Source: Neurospora tetrasperma FGSC 2508 (taxonomy: Eukaryota; Ascomycota; Sordariomycetes; Sordariales; Sordariaceae). From it: a stretch of 64,000 nt of DNA. Position numbers and translations under genes: made by a program. The stretch is taken from assembly GCF_000213175.1 (NCBI RefSeq), contig NW_009799103.1, positions 931,394-995,393 on the forward strand, written 5' to 3'. The notes under the pieces were generated by a model. It saw only the letters and a program-made list of their open reading frames with translations, was not told the DNA's origin and searched no databases. Below are positions 33,915-47,328 of this stretch, piece by piece (position 1 is the first letter of the stretch; each line of letters starts with the position of its first letter).

Positions 33915-36900
33915 AGAGGTCAGTCGGGCCGGCCAACGTTGCGGATGGCGAAGAGACAATTGAGCAGGCGTCGAAGTGTGGTGGGAAACCCAATCAGACT
34001 TTGGAATCTCCACGCTAACCATCATACTGCCTTATCAATGACGAGATGGTGTTGAATCGTTATTCTGGGACAATACACCAGTCTACCAGTAGTGTAGGTA
34101 GTGTGGCGACCCCAACCAAAGTCGTATGCCAGGCTTCCCACTGCCATATGTCCCATGAGCCAAGAAATCGGACGGAACACACTTCCGGGCCAGAAGAAAG
34201 TATTCAGGGTAGGCTACAGGTCGTGATATGGGCACAAAAAACATAACCCGATCCTTATCATCGCTCTTGCTGCCGTGTTCCGCTTTCAGTCGGCTTGTTG
34301 GTTGCGCTTTCCATTCCTTCGGGATTCCATTGCAACTCTAAAGAGGCAAGTTGGAACTTGATGCAGGCCTGTCCCTGGTGATGCTATCACACAACTGTGT
34401 CTGTCACAGTGAGAGAATGGTGGTGATGCACCCCGCATACCTCCGAGTGAGTCGGACCACGCGACTCCAGATGGACCGGTCCTAGAGGTATTCCAGACCG
34501 CCGAGCCTACCCCAAAACTGGAAGCTTAATGTTAAGCTCGCGTATGTAGTCGGTTTGGATGGAATCTAACACATCCAGTTGATCCCCCCCCCCGGCCTAT
34601 CGTTCGGCTCAAAGGACCGTTGGAACATGGCACTAGCAAATCTAGGGTAGTTAAATATACACACTGGGACCCGACCCTCGTGGCCCAAAGTGGAAGGTAA
34701 TATAGACGATTAGCGACAGCGACTCGGAAACGCAAGCGGACCACATCATTTTAGGTTGTATAACGTTATCGCTACCCGGCGCTTCTCTTATCGGATGTCG
34801 GGTTGGAGACCAATTCGAGACGAACGAGCGAGGAGTCGAAACTGACGCGGTTATTAAGGAGTAACATGTTATTTAGAACACCTGGTTCCTAGGTAGTGAT
34901 CTGGTCGGCCAACCTGGCTGTCACCGATGGTGGGTCGGCGGTACATCGATAGGTTGGTTGCCGCTGCCACATTCCTTCCGCGTGCAGATGATGGTGTCCT
35001 TGAACGGTAGCAGAACGGCATAACAACGAAATGGGTGGGTGGCCAAGTCAGAAACCGGGCGATAGATTGCTCTGGGCGCAGATGTGACAGGTCTTGTCGA
35101 TTTCTTGTCAGGGCACAGTTGCTTGTCGTTGCTCGGCTATTCCCGAGCGTGGGATGTCGGCCCCTTCTGGCGATAGGGCATACCTATGGGTTAGTCGGGT
35201 GTCCTCTTGTTGTTCGCACATTTCACATGGAAGTGACTCTTATCCAACACCGAGGATGAATCAACCCTGTGGTCGGCTGGCCAGTTAGAGCTCCCAATTC
35301 CTACCGTAATGCCTAGACCTCAGTAGCCACAGTCCGGCCCTAGGTACTTTTGTAGGAACATCAGGAAGGGGGAAACTGAAAGCAAACAAGGACCAGGTAT
35401 TTTGGCTAATCAGCGAGTCTAATCGAGCTGCCGCATCCGGTAATTTACCCCAGACGGGCCCATGTCGTAGCACGTTGAGAAGGGCTTATCGTGATGCTTG
35501 GCGCCGATCGGAGACGACATTCCGTCTGGGCGGGCACCGTGTCGGGAGGGACACTCAACTCTATGTATGTGCCATGCTGTTCCATTCCGCTCCTTGGCCG
35601 ACGGCGATTGTGATGATGCCCCTTCCTGTTGGAGGAAAAGGACACCAATAGTATCATGATTCTGGTCCCAATCGGGTAGAACAAAGATGGGCTGCATGGC
35701 GCTAGGTCCATAGTATGAGGGGATTCAGAGGGTCGAAGGTCTTGTCAGGGTCAGGAGGAATGAGTCAAATTTACCCAAATCAAATCCACGTGAGTCAACC
35801 CCAGACTTGGCTAAGTCGGAGTCAATGTTTGGCGTCTTGCAAACCCAAATCAAAGTACAGATTTCCATGACTTGAAGGTTTTCATGTCTAAAGGTCGACA
35901 GAATCATTAAGCAGGTACCTAGTTGTAGAGAAAATGGTGGGGTATTTAGGTGCTAAGTATGAAGTTCCAGGGCCTAGAGAAACCCTCTGACATTAGTAAA
36001 ATTTGAGCCCTCTGCTCATTTCAAAAGCATGATTTCCCAAATCTGCGCATTTTGCCTCAAACCAAATCCCAATCCGGCCCTGAATTTGACTTGGTGCATC
36101 GGCCACTACGTACGCAGTAGTCTCGTAGTGTACAATACATACTTGATTTGTTCCAACCCTTGGCTCTTGGCTGCTACGGATATCGGCGCCCGAGGTAGGG
36201 ATCCCCTTTGCGCCGCTGAAGCGCAGTGTGTAACAGTCGAGTCCGCAAAGAGAAGTTGTGCTTCACATCATGATCATTGGTGCGGGACAATATCGCCTTT
36301 GCCATTGCCAAACGGAAAGCCTGAGAGCCAGCAGGTTGAGGTATTGGAAGGCAATTCGGACATTCCGTCACCCGGGCGGTTATCCCCCGCTGGTTCACTG
36401 AGTGGGTTTGTTCTCGGGGTGTTTCCAAGTCACTGCGATAACCGATCGGCCGCTGTGACGGTGTGGCTGCCGTTTGCTATGATGATGGTGTCGGGTCAGC
36501 GAAGATGAATTTTCAGAGGAAGGAGGGGCAATAGGTACCTGAACATATCTACAGCGATGCAAAGACAGGAAGGAACAATGATGATGACGATGATAATGAT
36601 GATGATGATTGGGGAGGGACGCCGACGGCTCTTTCCTCCGGTCAACTGGTACACCACTGCACCCACTGCATGTGCAGGAGCCTCCAGTCCTTGCTAGTGA
36701 ATTTGGCCTGTCTCGCAGCTGTGTCTTAACGTTGGTTGGATTCCCCAGCGCCGCCGTACCCCTGACCAGTGAAATTGGTCGCCAATGCAATCCCACCCCC
36801 AGCTTTGATCCATCCCACAACAACCGCCGGGGGGAGGTCGCCATTCCTTGTCTGTGATTGCCTTCCGTCAGGTCGCCAGTTCTTCTGGAAAGAGAAGGTC

Positions 36901-38098
36901 GTCACCAAGCAGTGGGTGGGTGGTACGCGAATTAAGCTATCTTGGCATGCAAGACCGTGTGGACCTGGCCATCTCCCACACAGTCACTCCAGTCTTACCA
37001 CACCCAGGCCGTCAGGTACCCTGGCTTATCATGAACGAACGACCAGAAACTGAAGCTGAAAGAATGAAGACGTCTGTAACTGGTTAACATGGAAGGGGGG
37101 CGGCTGAAGCGCTTGTGGACTGTGGCCGGGTGAACACTGACATGTGGACTGCGGAGCTAGTGCTGCCCCTACCTCTAACAGCCCACACTAACACTAACAC
37201 CCAGACTCCGAGTCGGTCGTGTTCACGGGCTGACATCCGAGTAAGAACGACCTAGAGACACTGCATGTGTTCCCAGCCGACACTGATCCAATTGATGCAT
37301 TCTATTATAGTAAAGGAAAGGGAAAACACGCCAATCTCTCATTGCTGTCGGTTGCCGCAGTTTGTCTCTTGTTCCCGTCTCAGGTCAGTAGTAAGTAGTA
37401 GTAGAGGTCTTGGTATGGAAAGTACACACTGTATGTACTGCGAATCAGTACCTAACTAACTCACCCTTGCCTTCCTTGTCTGGCCCATAACGCCACTGAG
37501 GATTTGGTGTAAGTCAAGGTAACAAGCGCCTTCCCAAATTGGCAGCTCATCAACGCAGCTCTGTAGCCAGTTATCGACAAGAGCGACCGAGGTCTCGACC
37601 CCGGGTCCGACTTCGCACATCTTTCCTTAGATGGACAACTGGGCGAGACATTGCGGTGCCAGTCGATACAACCTAACCTACCTTCTCCCGTTGATACCAT
37701 GGCCCTTGTGAGCGGGAGATGGAGTTGATAGACACGGAAGGGTGGCGGGATGCCATCCAAAAGAGGACTTTTCCGTTGAGATGATCTGAGTCGCACGACA
37801 TGGAAAGACACCTCGGCCTTGTTATATTAAACCACCAAGTCCTCCCGGTGATCCATCTCCTCGGCCTCTCCTTCCCTCCAGGTCTATCCTCTTCATTCCC
37901 ATGGACTCAACCTCTTCGATGAGCCTCCTCTACTCCTCATATTGATCGATCGATGCCAGCTTGAGACTTTTCCTCAACACCGCACCTCACTATCAAACTT
38001 ACCTCACCTACCTACATCCTGCAGCCTTTTTAGCCCCGATCCCCTACGGGAACCCTACAGCACATCCCAAGGGGTGACATCACACAGCTGCGGCCATC
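33915..38098. other. 4.2-kb gene-free region upstream of the OPT transporter
   Basis: No gene is supported. It holds a C10 run near 34585, GGTACC palindromes at 35913-35922 and 36533-36540, and an ATG/GAT trinucleotide tract at about 36578-36610. The last several hundred bases are pyrimidine-rich and probably include the transporter's 5' leader. Confidence 0.5.
36578..36610. repeat. (ATG)n-type microsatellite
   Basis: An imperfect tract of ATG/GAT triplets (ATGATGATGACGATGATAATG and onward) lies in non-coding DNA. Confidence 0.7.
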
Positions 38099-40769
38099 AT
38101 GGCGCAAAACGTCACCGAGATCCACGATATGGGCGTGGACAAGAAGTCTAGCCCATACGATGAGGGCCGCATCGACGAAAAGGCCCCTCATGACTTTGCG
38201 GCTGAGGAGGCCACCGTTGACCGTACCGTCGAAGCGTGAGTCTGTCCCAGCTAACCAAGCGATGGCCCGTACCGTTCCAAAAGTCATGACTAACAACACC
38301 GGCAACAACAGTGACTTCAGTGTCACCGAGCAGGATCTCCTGGAGGCCAAGGCCCTCGCCGACAGCATGTCGCTTGAGGAAGTCCGAGCCCTCATGGAAC
38401 AGGTCCTCAAAATCCACGGCAACGATCCCAACTTCCCCCACACCATCATGACCAAGATCGAGGAGTTCTTGGGCAACGCCAACATCCTCACGAATCCCGA
38501 AAAGTATGAAGAGATTATCTACGAGATGAAGATCGAGGCCGCCCTCATCACCAACAACTCACCCTATGCCGAGGTCCGTGCTGTTGTCGACAACCATGAC
38601 GATCCCACCATGCCCTGCTCCACCATCCGTGCCTGGGTCATCGGTCTCATCTTCTCCGGTGCTCTCGGTGCCATCAACCAGCTCTTCTCCATCCGTATGC
38701 CTGCCATTACTGTCGGCCTCAACGTCGCCCAGCTGTTGGCCTACCCTGTTGGCAAGATCTGCGAAAAGGCTCTTCCAGATGTCGGCTTCACCCTCTTCGG
38801 CTCTCGCCACAGCCTCAACCCTGGCCCCTTCAGCCGCAAGGAACACATGCTTATCACCATCATGGCCAACGTTGCTGGTAGCACTCCTTACACCAACAAC
38901 ATCATCTGGTCTCAATACCTTCCCGAGTACTTCAACCAGTCCTACGCCGGCCAATTTAGCTACCAGATCCTGGTCGCCCTCTCCACCAACTTGATCGGCT
39001 ACGGCATGGCCGGCTTGACTCGTCGATTCCTCGTCTACCCCAGCTACTGCGTCTGGCCCGCCTCTCTCGTCACCATTGCTCTCAACAACGCCTTCCACAC
39101 CGAGTCGAACGTGCCAGTGCTTGGCCCCCTCAAGAAGGTCTTCTCCATGTCGCGTTATACCTTCTTCTTGTGGGCTACTTTGGCCATGTTTGTCTACTTC
39201 TGGCTTCCCAACTACCTCTTCCTTGCTCTCAGCGCCTTCAGCTGGCTGTCGTGGATCTCTCCCAACAACATGGTCCTCAGCAACATCACCGGATTCAGCA
39301 ACGGTCTCGGCCTCAACCCGTGGCCCACCTTCGACTGGAACGTCCTGCTTTTCGACGGCACCGACCCCCTCATGGTTCCCTTCTTTAGCACGCTTAACAA
39401 GTTCCTGGGAATGTTCTGCTCGTTCTTCGTCGTCATTGGTATCTGGTGGTCCAACACCTACAACACGGGCTACCTGCCCATCAATTCAAACAAGGTATAC
39501 GACAACATGGGCCAACGCTACAACATCTCTCGTGCCATCAACGAGAAGGGTCTGTTTGATGCTGAAAGATACGAGGCCTACTCACCTGCTTACCTGGCTG
39601 CCGGCAACTTGGTTGTCTACCTCTTCTTCTTTGCCATCTATCCTGCCACCCTCACTTACATCCTGCTCAACCACCGCTACGAAGTCTCCATGGGTTTCAA
39701 GAACCTCTGGAACTCGCTTCGCAGGAACAAGAACACCGAGGCTGGCCAATACAAGGATGTGCACAACCGTCTCATGGCCGTCTACTCCGAAGTTCCCGAG
39801 TGGTGGTACCTGATTATCCTGTTGGGCGCCATCGGCTGCGGCATCGGTGGCATCGCCGGCTGGGAGACCTACACCACCCCTGCCGTCGTCTTCTACGGTC
39901 TCATTCTCTGCTTTATCTTCGTTATCCCCGTCGGCATCGTCAAGGCTATGACGGGCATGGAGGTTACTCTTAACGTCTTGGCCGAGTTTATCGGTGGTTC
40001 CTGGGTCCAAGGTAACGCACTCGCTATGAACTACTTCAAGTCCTTCGGCTACGTTACCTGCGCCCACGCGGTCTGGTTCGCCAACGACCTTAAGCTCGCC
40101 CATTATGTCAAGATCCCGCCCAAGCACACGTTCGCTGCCCAGGTCGTCGCCACGCTCGTTTCCACCTTCATCTGCACCGGTATCCTCAACTTCCAGATGA
40201 ACGACATCCCCAGGGTCTGCACTAACGAAGCCCCCAACAAGATGACGTGCCCGGGCATCAACACCTTCTTCACTGCCTCGGTTCTCTGGGGTACCATCGG
40301 CCCCAAGAAGATCTTTGGTCACAATGGCCAGTACACAGCCCTCATGCTTGGCTGGCCCCTCGGTCTCCTTCTCCCCGTCATTACCTGGTACATTCAGAAG
40401 CAGTTCCCTCAGAAGAAGTGGCTGCGCCAGATTCACCCCATCGTCCTGTTGTACGGAGCCATGTACTGGGCCCCCTACAACTTGTCGTACGTTATCCCCT
40501 CGGTCTGGATCGGCTGGCTGTCCTGGATTTGGTGCAGGAGCCGCTTCCTTGGCTTCTGGTCCAAGTACAACTTCGTGCTGTCCGCCGCTTTCACCACGGG
40601 TATCTCGGTCGCTGCTGTCATCATCTTTTTCAGCTTGGACTGGTCGGGTGTTGAAGTTAGCTGGTGGGGCAACGACGTGGTGTCGGAAGGGTGCGAGGGT
40701 AAGCCTTGCTTGTTGAAGACGTTGAAGGAGGGAGAGATTTTTGGGCCCGGGCCTGGGCAGTTCCATTAA
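38099..40769 (+). CDS. Oligopeptide transporter, OPT family (Isp4-like)
   Basis: Exons 38099-38235 and 38312-40769 (intron 38236-38311, GTGAGT..ACAACAG with a CTAAC branch site) join to about 864 residues. OPT proteins are proton-coupled importers of small peptides such as glutathione and tetra- or pentapeptides at the plasma membrane. The soluble N-terminus (about 150 residues) is acidic and helical. The family signature NPGPFSRKEH is present, as is the second signature KIPPKHTF late in the protein. Many hydrophobic segments follow, beginning with IRAWVIGLIFSGALGA, in line with the 12-16 membrane spans of the family. The paired aromatic loops (YTNNIIWSQYLPEYFNQ, TYNTGYLPINSN) are characteristic. 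The length is usual for the fungal clade. Codon use is strongly C-ending, suggesting good expression. Confidence 0.95.
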
Positions 40770-42124
40770 GCGTGGAAGAAGATGGAAGGGATGGGGAAGT
40801 GAGGGATAGTTTGTTATTGAAGTTGTTGTTGATACCCAGGCTTTGATGTATGGACTAGCGGGGCGATGATGATGTTATGATGTCGTATGGCAGTATGAAT
40901 AATACAGTTTTGTTTCTGATCATGTACATGATAATAATATGGAGGATGCCTCCTAGAGTATTATTTGTGGACGTTCAAATGACAACAACACTCCTCAAAG
41001 AGACCATTGGCTTTGTGAATCAGTGATTGAGACCAAACATCAAGCTAAAATGCCATTCGAAGGATATACCGCCATGTCGATGCCATTCACTCTAGGTCAC
41101 GGACATCCTGTCTAAGCCGTGACAGAACCGCAAATTCCCTTTTTCTGGCATTGCGCAACCTCATGGTTCGAAGGTGTGCATGTCTCCATTGTCGGTGATG
41201 TAGACCTAAGGACGCCTAGGGATGAAGGACGTGAATGACATCGATGCTTTAACTCAAAAAAAACACCTACCACATGGAGTCGCTGATCAGATTTCACACG
41301 TGGGTATTCCATTATATTTATTCCTCATCTCATTCTTCTTCTCTCATCTGCACGTTTTCGCTTGTTTGCATGCTCGCTTACTTGCTCATCTGCTTTTGCT
41401 TGCCCGCCTCCCCTTTGTTAACTCAGCCCTTCCCTTTTCTCTCTTCTCTTCAGCACCCCTGTCCAAGTGACAGGTTCTCCCCTATTGCTCAAACCGCGAG
41501 GCCTAGGTATGCGTAATCATCACCATTCAACACCATCCAACACCATCCATCATCGCCAACCTCCCATTCAGCCGTCCTCCGTCCGTCCGTCTATCATAAG
41601 TGGAAATAGTTATACGTTACTGTAATAAGAAAACGAAAACGAAAATAAAAAGTATTTGTAGGAGAATAGAATAGATTGCGATTTTTCCGAGGTAGGACAG
41701 TGGACAACCAGAGAGAGATGTAAATGCGGCCTGCAATTGCGTCCTTCTTGCCCACGTTGCTGGAAGCATGGATGCTGTCATCTGCATGCATGCAAGTAAA
41801 CAATCGATGATGTCCTGCTTCGCTCTGCGCACATTGCGACATCACCTTGCTTGCAACCGCTGTGACAATATGATCATTCGCACGCAAAAGCGAAGCCTGT
41901 TTGAGGTACATTAGAATTTAGCCCAAGCATGGCCCCAGGGCTGTTTGCGAGACACGTTTCCGAGGTGTTTCCGACAGTTTTGCCCATGCATGCATGCGAT
42001 CCCAATGCTCAAGTCGTGTGGAATTTCGTCGTTTCATTAAGTTGTTAACGGCCATTTCTAAAACAGGCCGCCATGATATCGTTTTTTGTATAGTTTGGTG
42101 TCGTCGTTCCCCCACTTTATGTTT
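40770..42124. other. Spacer between convergent genes
   Basis: This holds the 3' regions of the OPT transporter (+) and the DUF3405 gene (-). No further gene is seen. A CAACACCATC repeat and a GTCC repeat lie near 41525-41592. Confidence 0.55.
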
Positions 42125-44019
42125 TTAATGGTAGTGCTTCATGGGGTGCATCATCATGTTCGGGACATATCTCTTGCCGTCCTTTTCAACCAGGAGCCAG
42201 GGGCGGGCGACATCTTTGGGCAGCTCCTTGCCCATCCAGGCATCGACAATCTGCCTGGGCCACTCGCTCTCCCACCAAAAAGTCAGTCCCATGCCACTGG
42301 GGTGATCCCAGACGTCGGGACCGACGCCATCGGTGCTGTTGGCTGGCCCCCCCTTCCACCAGGCATTTTGCGTCTCGTCGTCGTGCTCCTTCTTCCAGAA
42401 TACGGGGTGTTGAGGGAAGCTCAACTTGAGGCCATGCCAGAGCGCAAAGCTGGACGGCGTGGCTTCGCTGGGCGCCCTCAGTCCCTTCACAAGTTGGGCC
42501 TCGTGGACGGCGAGCAAAAGGGTCCGACTTGTCCTGGTAATGGCGGGTGGGCAGAAAAAGCGAGGGGTGCTGGTTCCGTCCTTGAATCCTCCTAGCCATC
42601 CCTTGAAAACCCAGGCGTCGGCCTTTTGCGCATTGTTGCATGCCGACGTAACGATCACGTCCGCGTCCTCGCCGACACCCCATTTGAAGTCCTCGTTGTT
42701 TGCGAGCTCGGTCGGCGGCTCGGGGCCGATGGGATCGATGTCGGGAATTCTCAGAGGGCCCCAGATGTACGCTCCACCCTTGTTGGCCCTATTGACCGCG
42801 TCAAAAAAGGCCTTGTAGTCTCCGATCTTGTTCTCCATCTGCTGAAACATGGCGCGCTCAAAGGCCTGCTTGCGCGGCTCCTTGCGCGCAAAGTCGGACA
42901 TTCTGTCGAGGAACTTGCCAGCGTCACCGGTGAAGCGCATGTCGAGCTCGACTTGCCAGATGTGGTCAAATTCGGGGTAGTGAAGTGAAAAGAGCTGGAC
43001 GGGTTGGTACACCTGCCACATGGTTCTGCAATACTGTTAGTCTTCTCTCTTGCGGTTCTGTGGGCAAATCATCTTACCTGTGCTCCGCGATATCCGGATA
43101 CCAGCTCTCGAGCAGGCGATCGTCCCACAACACTGCGATTTCGCGGAACTCGGCGGGAATCCCAAGCTCGCTCAGGGCCTTTTCGTAATTTTCGTCCGAC
43201 GCGAAGATGTACGGTTGATAGTCCTTCATATCCACGAGCAAAACGACCTGGTACTCTCCTCCTGTCCTCAAGGATGCCTCAACGATCAGGGAGCGAAGGT
43301 TCTGCATGTCCTCGGCCTTCCAATCGTATCCTCTCCACGCGCGCACGACAATTGCTGTTCGTCGGGTGTTCTTGAACTCGTGCCACTGGCGAGTCTCAGG
43401 AATGCGTGTTACGTTTCTGTATCCGAGCCGAACCATCTGAAGAGTGTTATCGAAGGGAATCGCCGAGGTGGGAAAGCGATGGCGGTTCCTCTCGAAGCAT
43501 TCGTTCTGGAGCTTGCCCCAGTTAATCTTGTTCCAATCGACCTTGGACCTGTTGTACGACTTGTCCTCCTCGCCGTATCCGTAGGGTCCGTATCGTCCGT
43601 CGATCGTCATCCATGTCTGGTCGAGGCCGATGGTCGCATATGAGCCCCAGAAGGGCTGGGGGTAGGCTGAAGGCGGCAGGTACACGTTAGCAGGGAACGC
43701 AAGCTTAAGCGCGCAGCGGGAGGCGCAACGTACCGACATCGAGCTTCTCCTCCTTCAACTCGTCATCAGGACTCCGCGACAGGAATTTGCCACGAGGCCC
43801 ATAGCACGGGACACGCTCCTGTAGCCGAGGTAGTGGTTTGAAGTTGGTGGGTTGGCGCACTGGGCCTTTCTTAGGGGGTTCGGTGAAGGGGGAGAACGAG
43901 GAGGCCCAGCGTGGTGACCATGGTCCCAGAGTTAGGAAGAGGAAGAGGTAGACGACAGCGACGGGGATGAGGAATTGTCGGGCGAAGATGATTCGGCGGA
44001 ACTTGAGCAGTCTACTCAT
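42125..44019 (-). CDS. DUF3405 family type II membrane protein
   Basis: On the minus strand exons 44019-43734, 43666-43078 and 43025-42125 join to about 591 residues; introns are 67 and 52 nt (GTACGT and GTAAGA donors). A short basic N-terminus (MSRLLKFRR) precedes a single hydrophobic segment at about 14-34 and then a Pro-rich stalk, giving a type II membrane topology typical of Golgi enzymes. The rest matches my knowledge of the fungal DUF3405 family: DQTWMTIDGRYGPYGYGE, WGKLQNECFERNRHRF, RTAIVVRAWRGYDW, LRTGGEYQVVLLVDMKD, WYPDIAEHRTMWQVYQP and HIWQVELDMRFTG. The VELDMR segment recalls the metal-binding acidic motifs of nucleotide-sugar glycosyltransferases, but that role is inference. No catalytic activity is established to my knowledge. 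Confidence 0.9.
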
Positions 44020-46502
44020 GATGGGCGGTAGCGGTCGAAAACTGGCGAAGAATCGCGAAAGTGTCCCTGGGTGGGCGAGAAAGGATCAGGAGGACCGGCG
44101 AGGAACCTCCTACCCAGAGGAAATGAAACGAGCGATCGAGATCCGGCTATCGCATACAGCTGAAGCAGTGAAGAGCAACTCCCGTCGGTACAAGTGTGCT
44201 ACTAAGACTCGCTCTTAGCTGCCCCGCGTCGAAGTTGTCGCAAGGAGGGCGGTCCCTGTCCTAGGTAGCTAGTATGGCAGTTGCCTATGCAGATGTGACG
44301 GTAATTGAAGCCTTTCGTGGAAAGATTTGGACAAGAAACGAAGAACCGAAGGACCAGTTAGCGGGGTAAAAGGTATCACGCAACAAGCGGTCGCATGACG
44401 CTGAAACAAGAGGCAGCTGGAAGAGGGCCGGCTCCAAAAGTGAGAGAGACTCGACAGGATGAAGAGAAAAAGATGGGATTCCACGACAGGAAAATGATCA
44501 ATCAACGGTGCAGCTGGTTTCACCACATTATTTTGGTCTCGTACGAGGTCCTAGACTGGTCGCCAGCCAAACAGTGGAGGCACCGCCAAACCAGTGCAGG
44601 GACAGACAGGGATGAACAGGGAGCGAGGGCGGCACTGACGGAGACAGCGATAACGCTCAGCGGCCCCCGGCTACCTCTACCTAACGGCGGGCAGGCACCA
44701 AATGGAGGCAGCAAGCCGGCCCAGGGGCGGGCAGGGAGACCCCTGAAGGCGGGCCGCCTTGGTGGGAAAAGGGAGCTGGACCAGGACCCCTCCCGTCCAT
44801 GCCCTCGTCGCCCCCTGACCAAGGAATTCGAGACCAAGTTGCACAGCAGTAGAGGTAGTACCTAGTTTTTGACACTGCCGATTCTGCACCATTTGGGTAC
44901 TCTTTACGCCTATCCCGGGCGAGGGCCATTCAGGAGGATGAGTATGCAGAGTATGCAAGAACCGGAGTATACTGTTTAGGATGCGATTGAAGAAATGATG
45001 TGTATTAAATGTGAAAGGGGCGGTAGGTAGCAATGCGCGTTGGTTGTTTGTCTCCTTTGGCTGTCCATGGCCAGATGGCAAAGAAATACATGGTTGGAAC
45101 ACAAAGCCACCCTCACCGCAGTTGTACAATGCTAACGGGAAATGTCCGGTTGTCATCAGGCTTGAAAGGAAGAGAAAGACGAGACCTGATACCCCATGAT
45201 GGACCAGTTCAAAAAAGAGAAGAAGCCGAACAACACTTCTACCGTTCCAAAGCCATGACTCCCCATGACGTTGTGGATCGTTTCCAGAGCTTGGCATTCT
45301 CGTCATTTTATCAAAGCGTCCAAAAAACCCATCGCCTTCTTCACGGAGACGAGGAGGAAGAGGGAATCGGTGAAGCGAAAATAAAGTTGAGGCCCCCCAA
45401 CCCTTACCCCTGAAACCCCAAACCAACGGCTGCCCGGTCGCTTCATACGCACCCATAACGCCCCTTTCAGGATTGGGTTTAGACCGCCCGCCCGGAAAAC
45501 GTCTTTGCGCCTACGCATGGCATCGGAAATGGAAGAGCTCCATCGCGAAAGAGGCTGACACCGAGAACAGAGTGGCTTCCGAATGTTCGAGGTACTTTCA
45601 CTGCTTGTCATTCCCGATGCCGTCTGTGCGACAAAGGTGTCACTCGTTTTGGGTATTAGGTGACATGTGATACGTGCGAACAATGTTTATGTTTCAGATC
45701 CTTCTGTACCAATGGAACGGTCAGTGACAGACAATGATGCTGTCTAGGGGGTTGGAGGAGTCCATCTTTTGCTATCCAAGAACTAGGATAGCATAAAGGT
45801 TCTGCCAGCCGTGCACCCTGGACTGAACTGCAGATCTGCGAACATCGCGATTCCGCTGAAACGGGACAGCAATTGTCGATCTCGCCATCCCCGAGTAACG
45901 GGGGGGTGCGATAGAAAGATCCCGAGCAGCGGCAGTCTCGGTTTCGAATCCTCAAAATATCACCAACGAGGCCTGTAAAGGACAAGCCTGTATAACAGCC
46001 TATGGCATTCCGTAGACAACCACGTGCAGCCCAGTGAACAGTGATGAATCACTTGGACAGTATCGCAAGGATTCCGTCGGTAAGCGCGATGGCATCAATT
46101 TCTCTGGCCGGTTCTGCTCAGCATTAGCTAGGTACATTCAATGCCTAATCGATATGGTTCAGCTTGCCTTTATTTTTTCCACGCTCGCGTGCTAATTCCC
46201 CAAAGGCAGCTCGCGGCTCGGCGTGGGCCCAAGCCAACCATCGCTTATTCGTCGCCGAGTTAACAGCCGTTTATCCATCTGATTACGCCGCAAAATGCCC
46301 GTGGTAAATGGATTCCAGAGCAAGGCTGAGTCACGGGAACCAACTCCAGGCTCCCCAGCAGCCTCCAGACACCCTCCTCTATCGCTTCGCCTTGAACTTG
46401 TTGTTAATTCGTCGAGTAACCCCCGTCCCGCGTAATTTTGCGTCTGCCATATCTTGGAAATCGTTCTCGTTGTTTTTGTTGCTCGTGTCGTTATTCGCCC
46501 TT
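44020..46502. other. Gene-free spacer and promoter of the DUF3405 gene
   Basis: No gene is supported in 2.5 kb. The 259-codon minus-strand frame at 44677-45456 starts at a non-ATG codon upstream and shows no motif. GGTAGTACCTAG-like sequence lies at about 44855. Confidence 0.5.
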
Positions 46503-47073
46503 CTAATAGCGATGTCTGGTCGAGTAATCCTTGGGACTAACCACCAAACCGCGTCCCTTCTTCGCGCCGCGGTAGACCGTCTCGATGATATCGATCAGTT
46601 CTTGTTTGTCTTCCAGTACCCATTTGATCTTGTTGTTGTCACCGGTGCCGAGATCAATCATCATGTGTTTGTTTCGGAAGAAGCTGTGCAAACAAAAGAT
46701 TGTCAGTGACTGTCTCGCAACTCAAAAGGGAGATCAGGCCGAGATAGTACTTACAACATGAGGGTGCATTCGTCGTATAACTCGTACATCTGGTTGAAAT
46801 CAGGAACCTTGTCAATGTCGCAGAGGTAACTGGTGGTGTGGCGATGGGTCAGCAGGTGTTGATGGAAGAGTGAGATCGAGGCCGGAGGAAGACGTACATG
46901 ACTGCAAAGTTCTTGACCTTGTCGGCGATGCGATAGAGGACTTCGTCTTGGCGCATGCAATCGGGGCTGTGATCGCGGCCGAAACGGATAACCACCACAC
47001 GCTCGTCTTCGCTTAGAATGGCCTGGTCGACGTGCCAGCCGGTCTCGAGATGGGGAAGGACGATGGAGCCCAT
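46503..47073 (-). CDS. dib1: Dib1/DIM1, U5 snRNP 15-kDa thioredoxin-like splicing protein
   Basis: Minus-strand exons 47073-46898, 46829-46755 and 46683-46503 join exactly to 143 residues. The introns are 68 and 71 nt (GTACGT and GTAAGT donors). The protein is a core part of the U4/U6.U5 tri-snRNP and is needed for spliceosome activation in the nucleus. The whole length matches the near-invariant family: MGSIVLPHLETGWHVDQAIL, VVIRFGRDHSPDCMRQDE, FAVIYLCDIDKVPDFN, MYELYDECTLMFFFRNKHMM, IDLGTGDNNKIKW and the C-terminal GRGLVVSPKDYSTRHRY. It has a thioredoxin fold without the CxxC active site. The small middle exon of 75 nt is too short to stand out as an open frame and was placed by protein continuity. 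Confidence 0.97.
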
Positions 47074-47328
47074 GGTGATTGTGGAAAATGTTGAGCGATT
47101 CGATGGTTCGGTGGATAATTGCTATTGATATCAATGTAGATGATGGTGACAGTTAGAGGGCGAAACTCCGTAGAGGCTGCAAATGGTTGAGCAGAAAATC
47201 GAATGTTGACGATGGATGATGATGATGTCGATTGAGACGCGATTGCAGTCGAAGCTCGTCGAAATTCCCCACTGCTACCTACCTACCTACACAACCTAAC
47301 CTCTACGGCTGGCTTACATAATAAGCAC

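Noticed and set aside
39582-40766. 394-codon open frame on the minus strand
   Set aside because: It is the antisense shadow of the OPT transporter; hydrophilic and without recognisable domains.
45939-45951. GGTTTCGAATCCT, resembling a tRNA B box
   Set aside because: One base too long, and no T-stem, A box or acceptor stem could be built around it on either strand.
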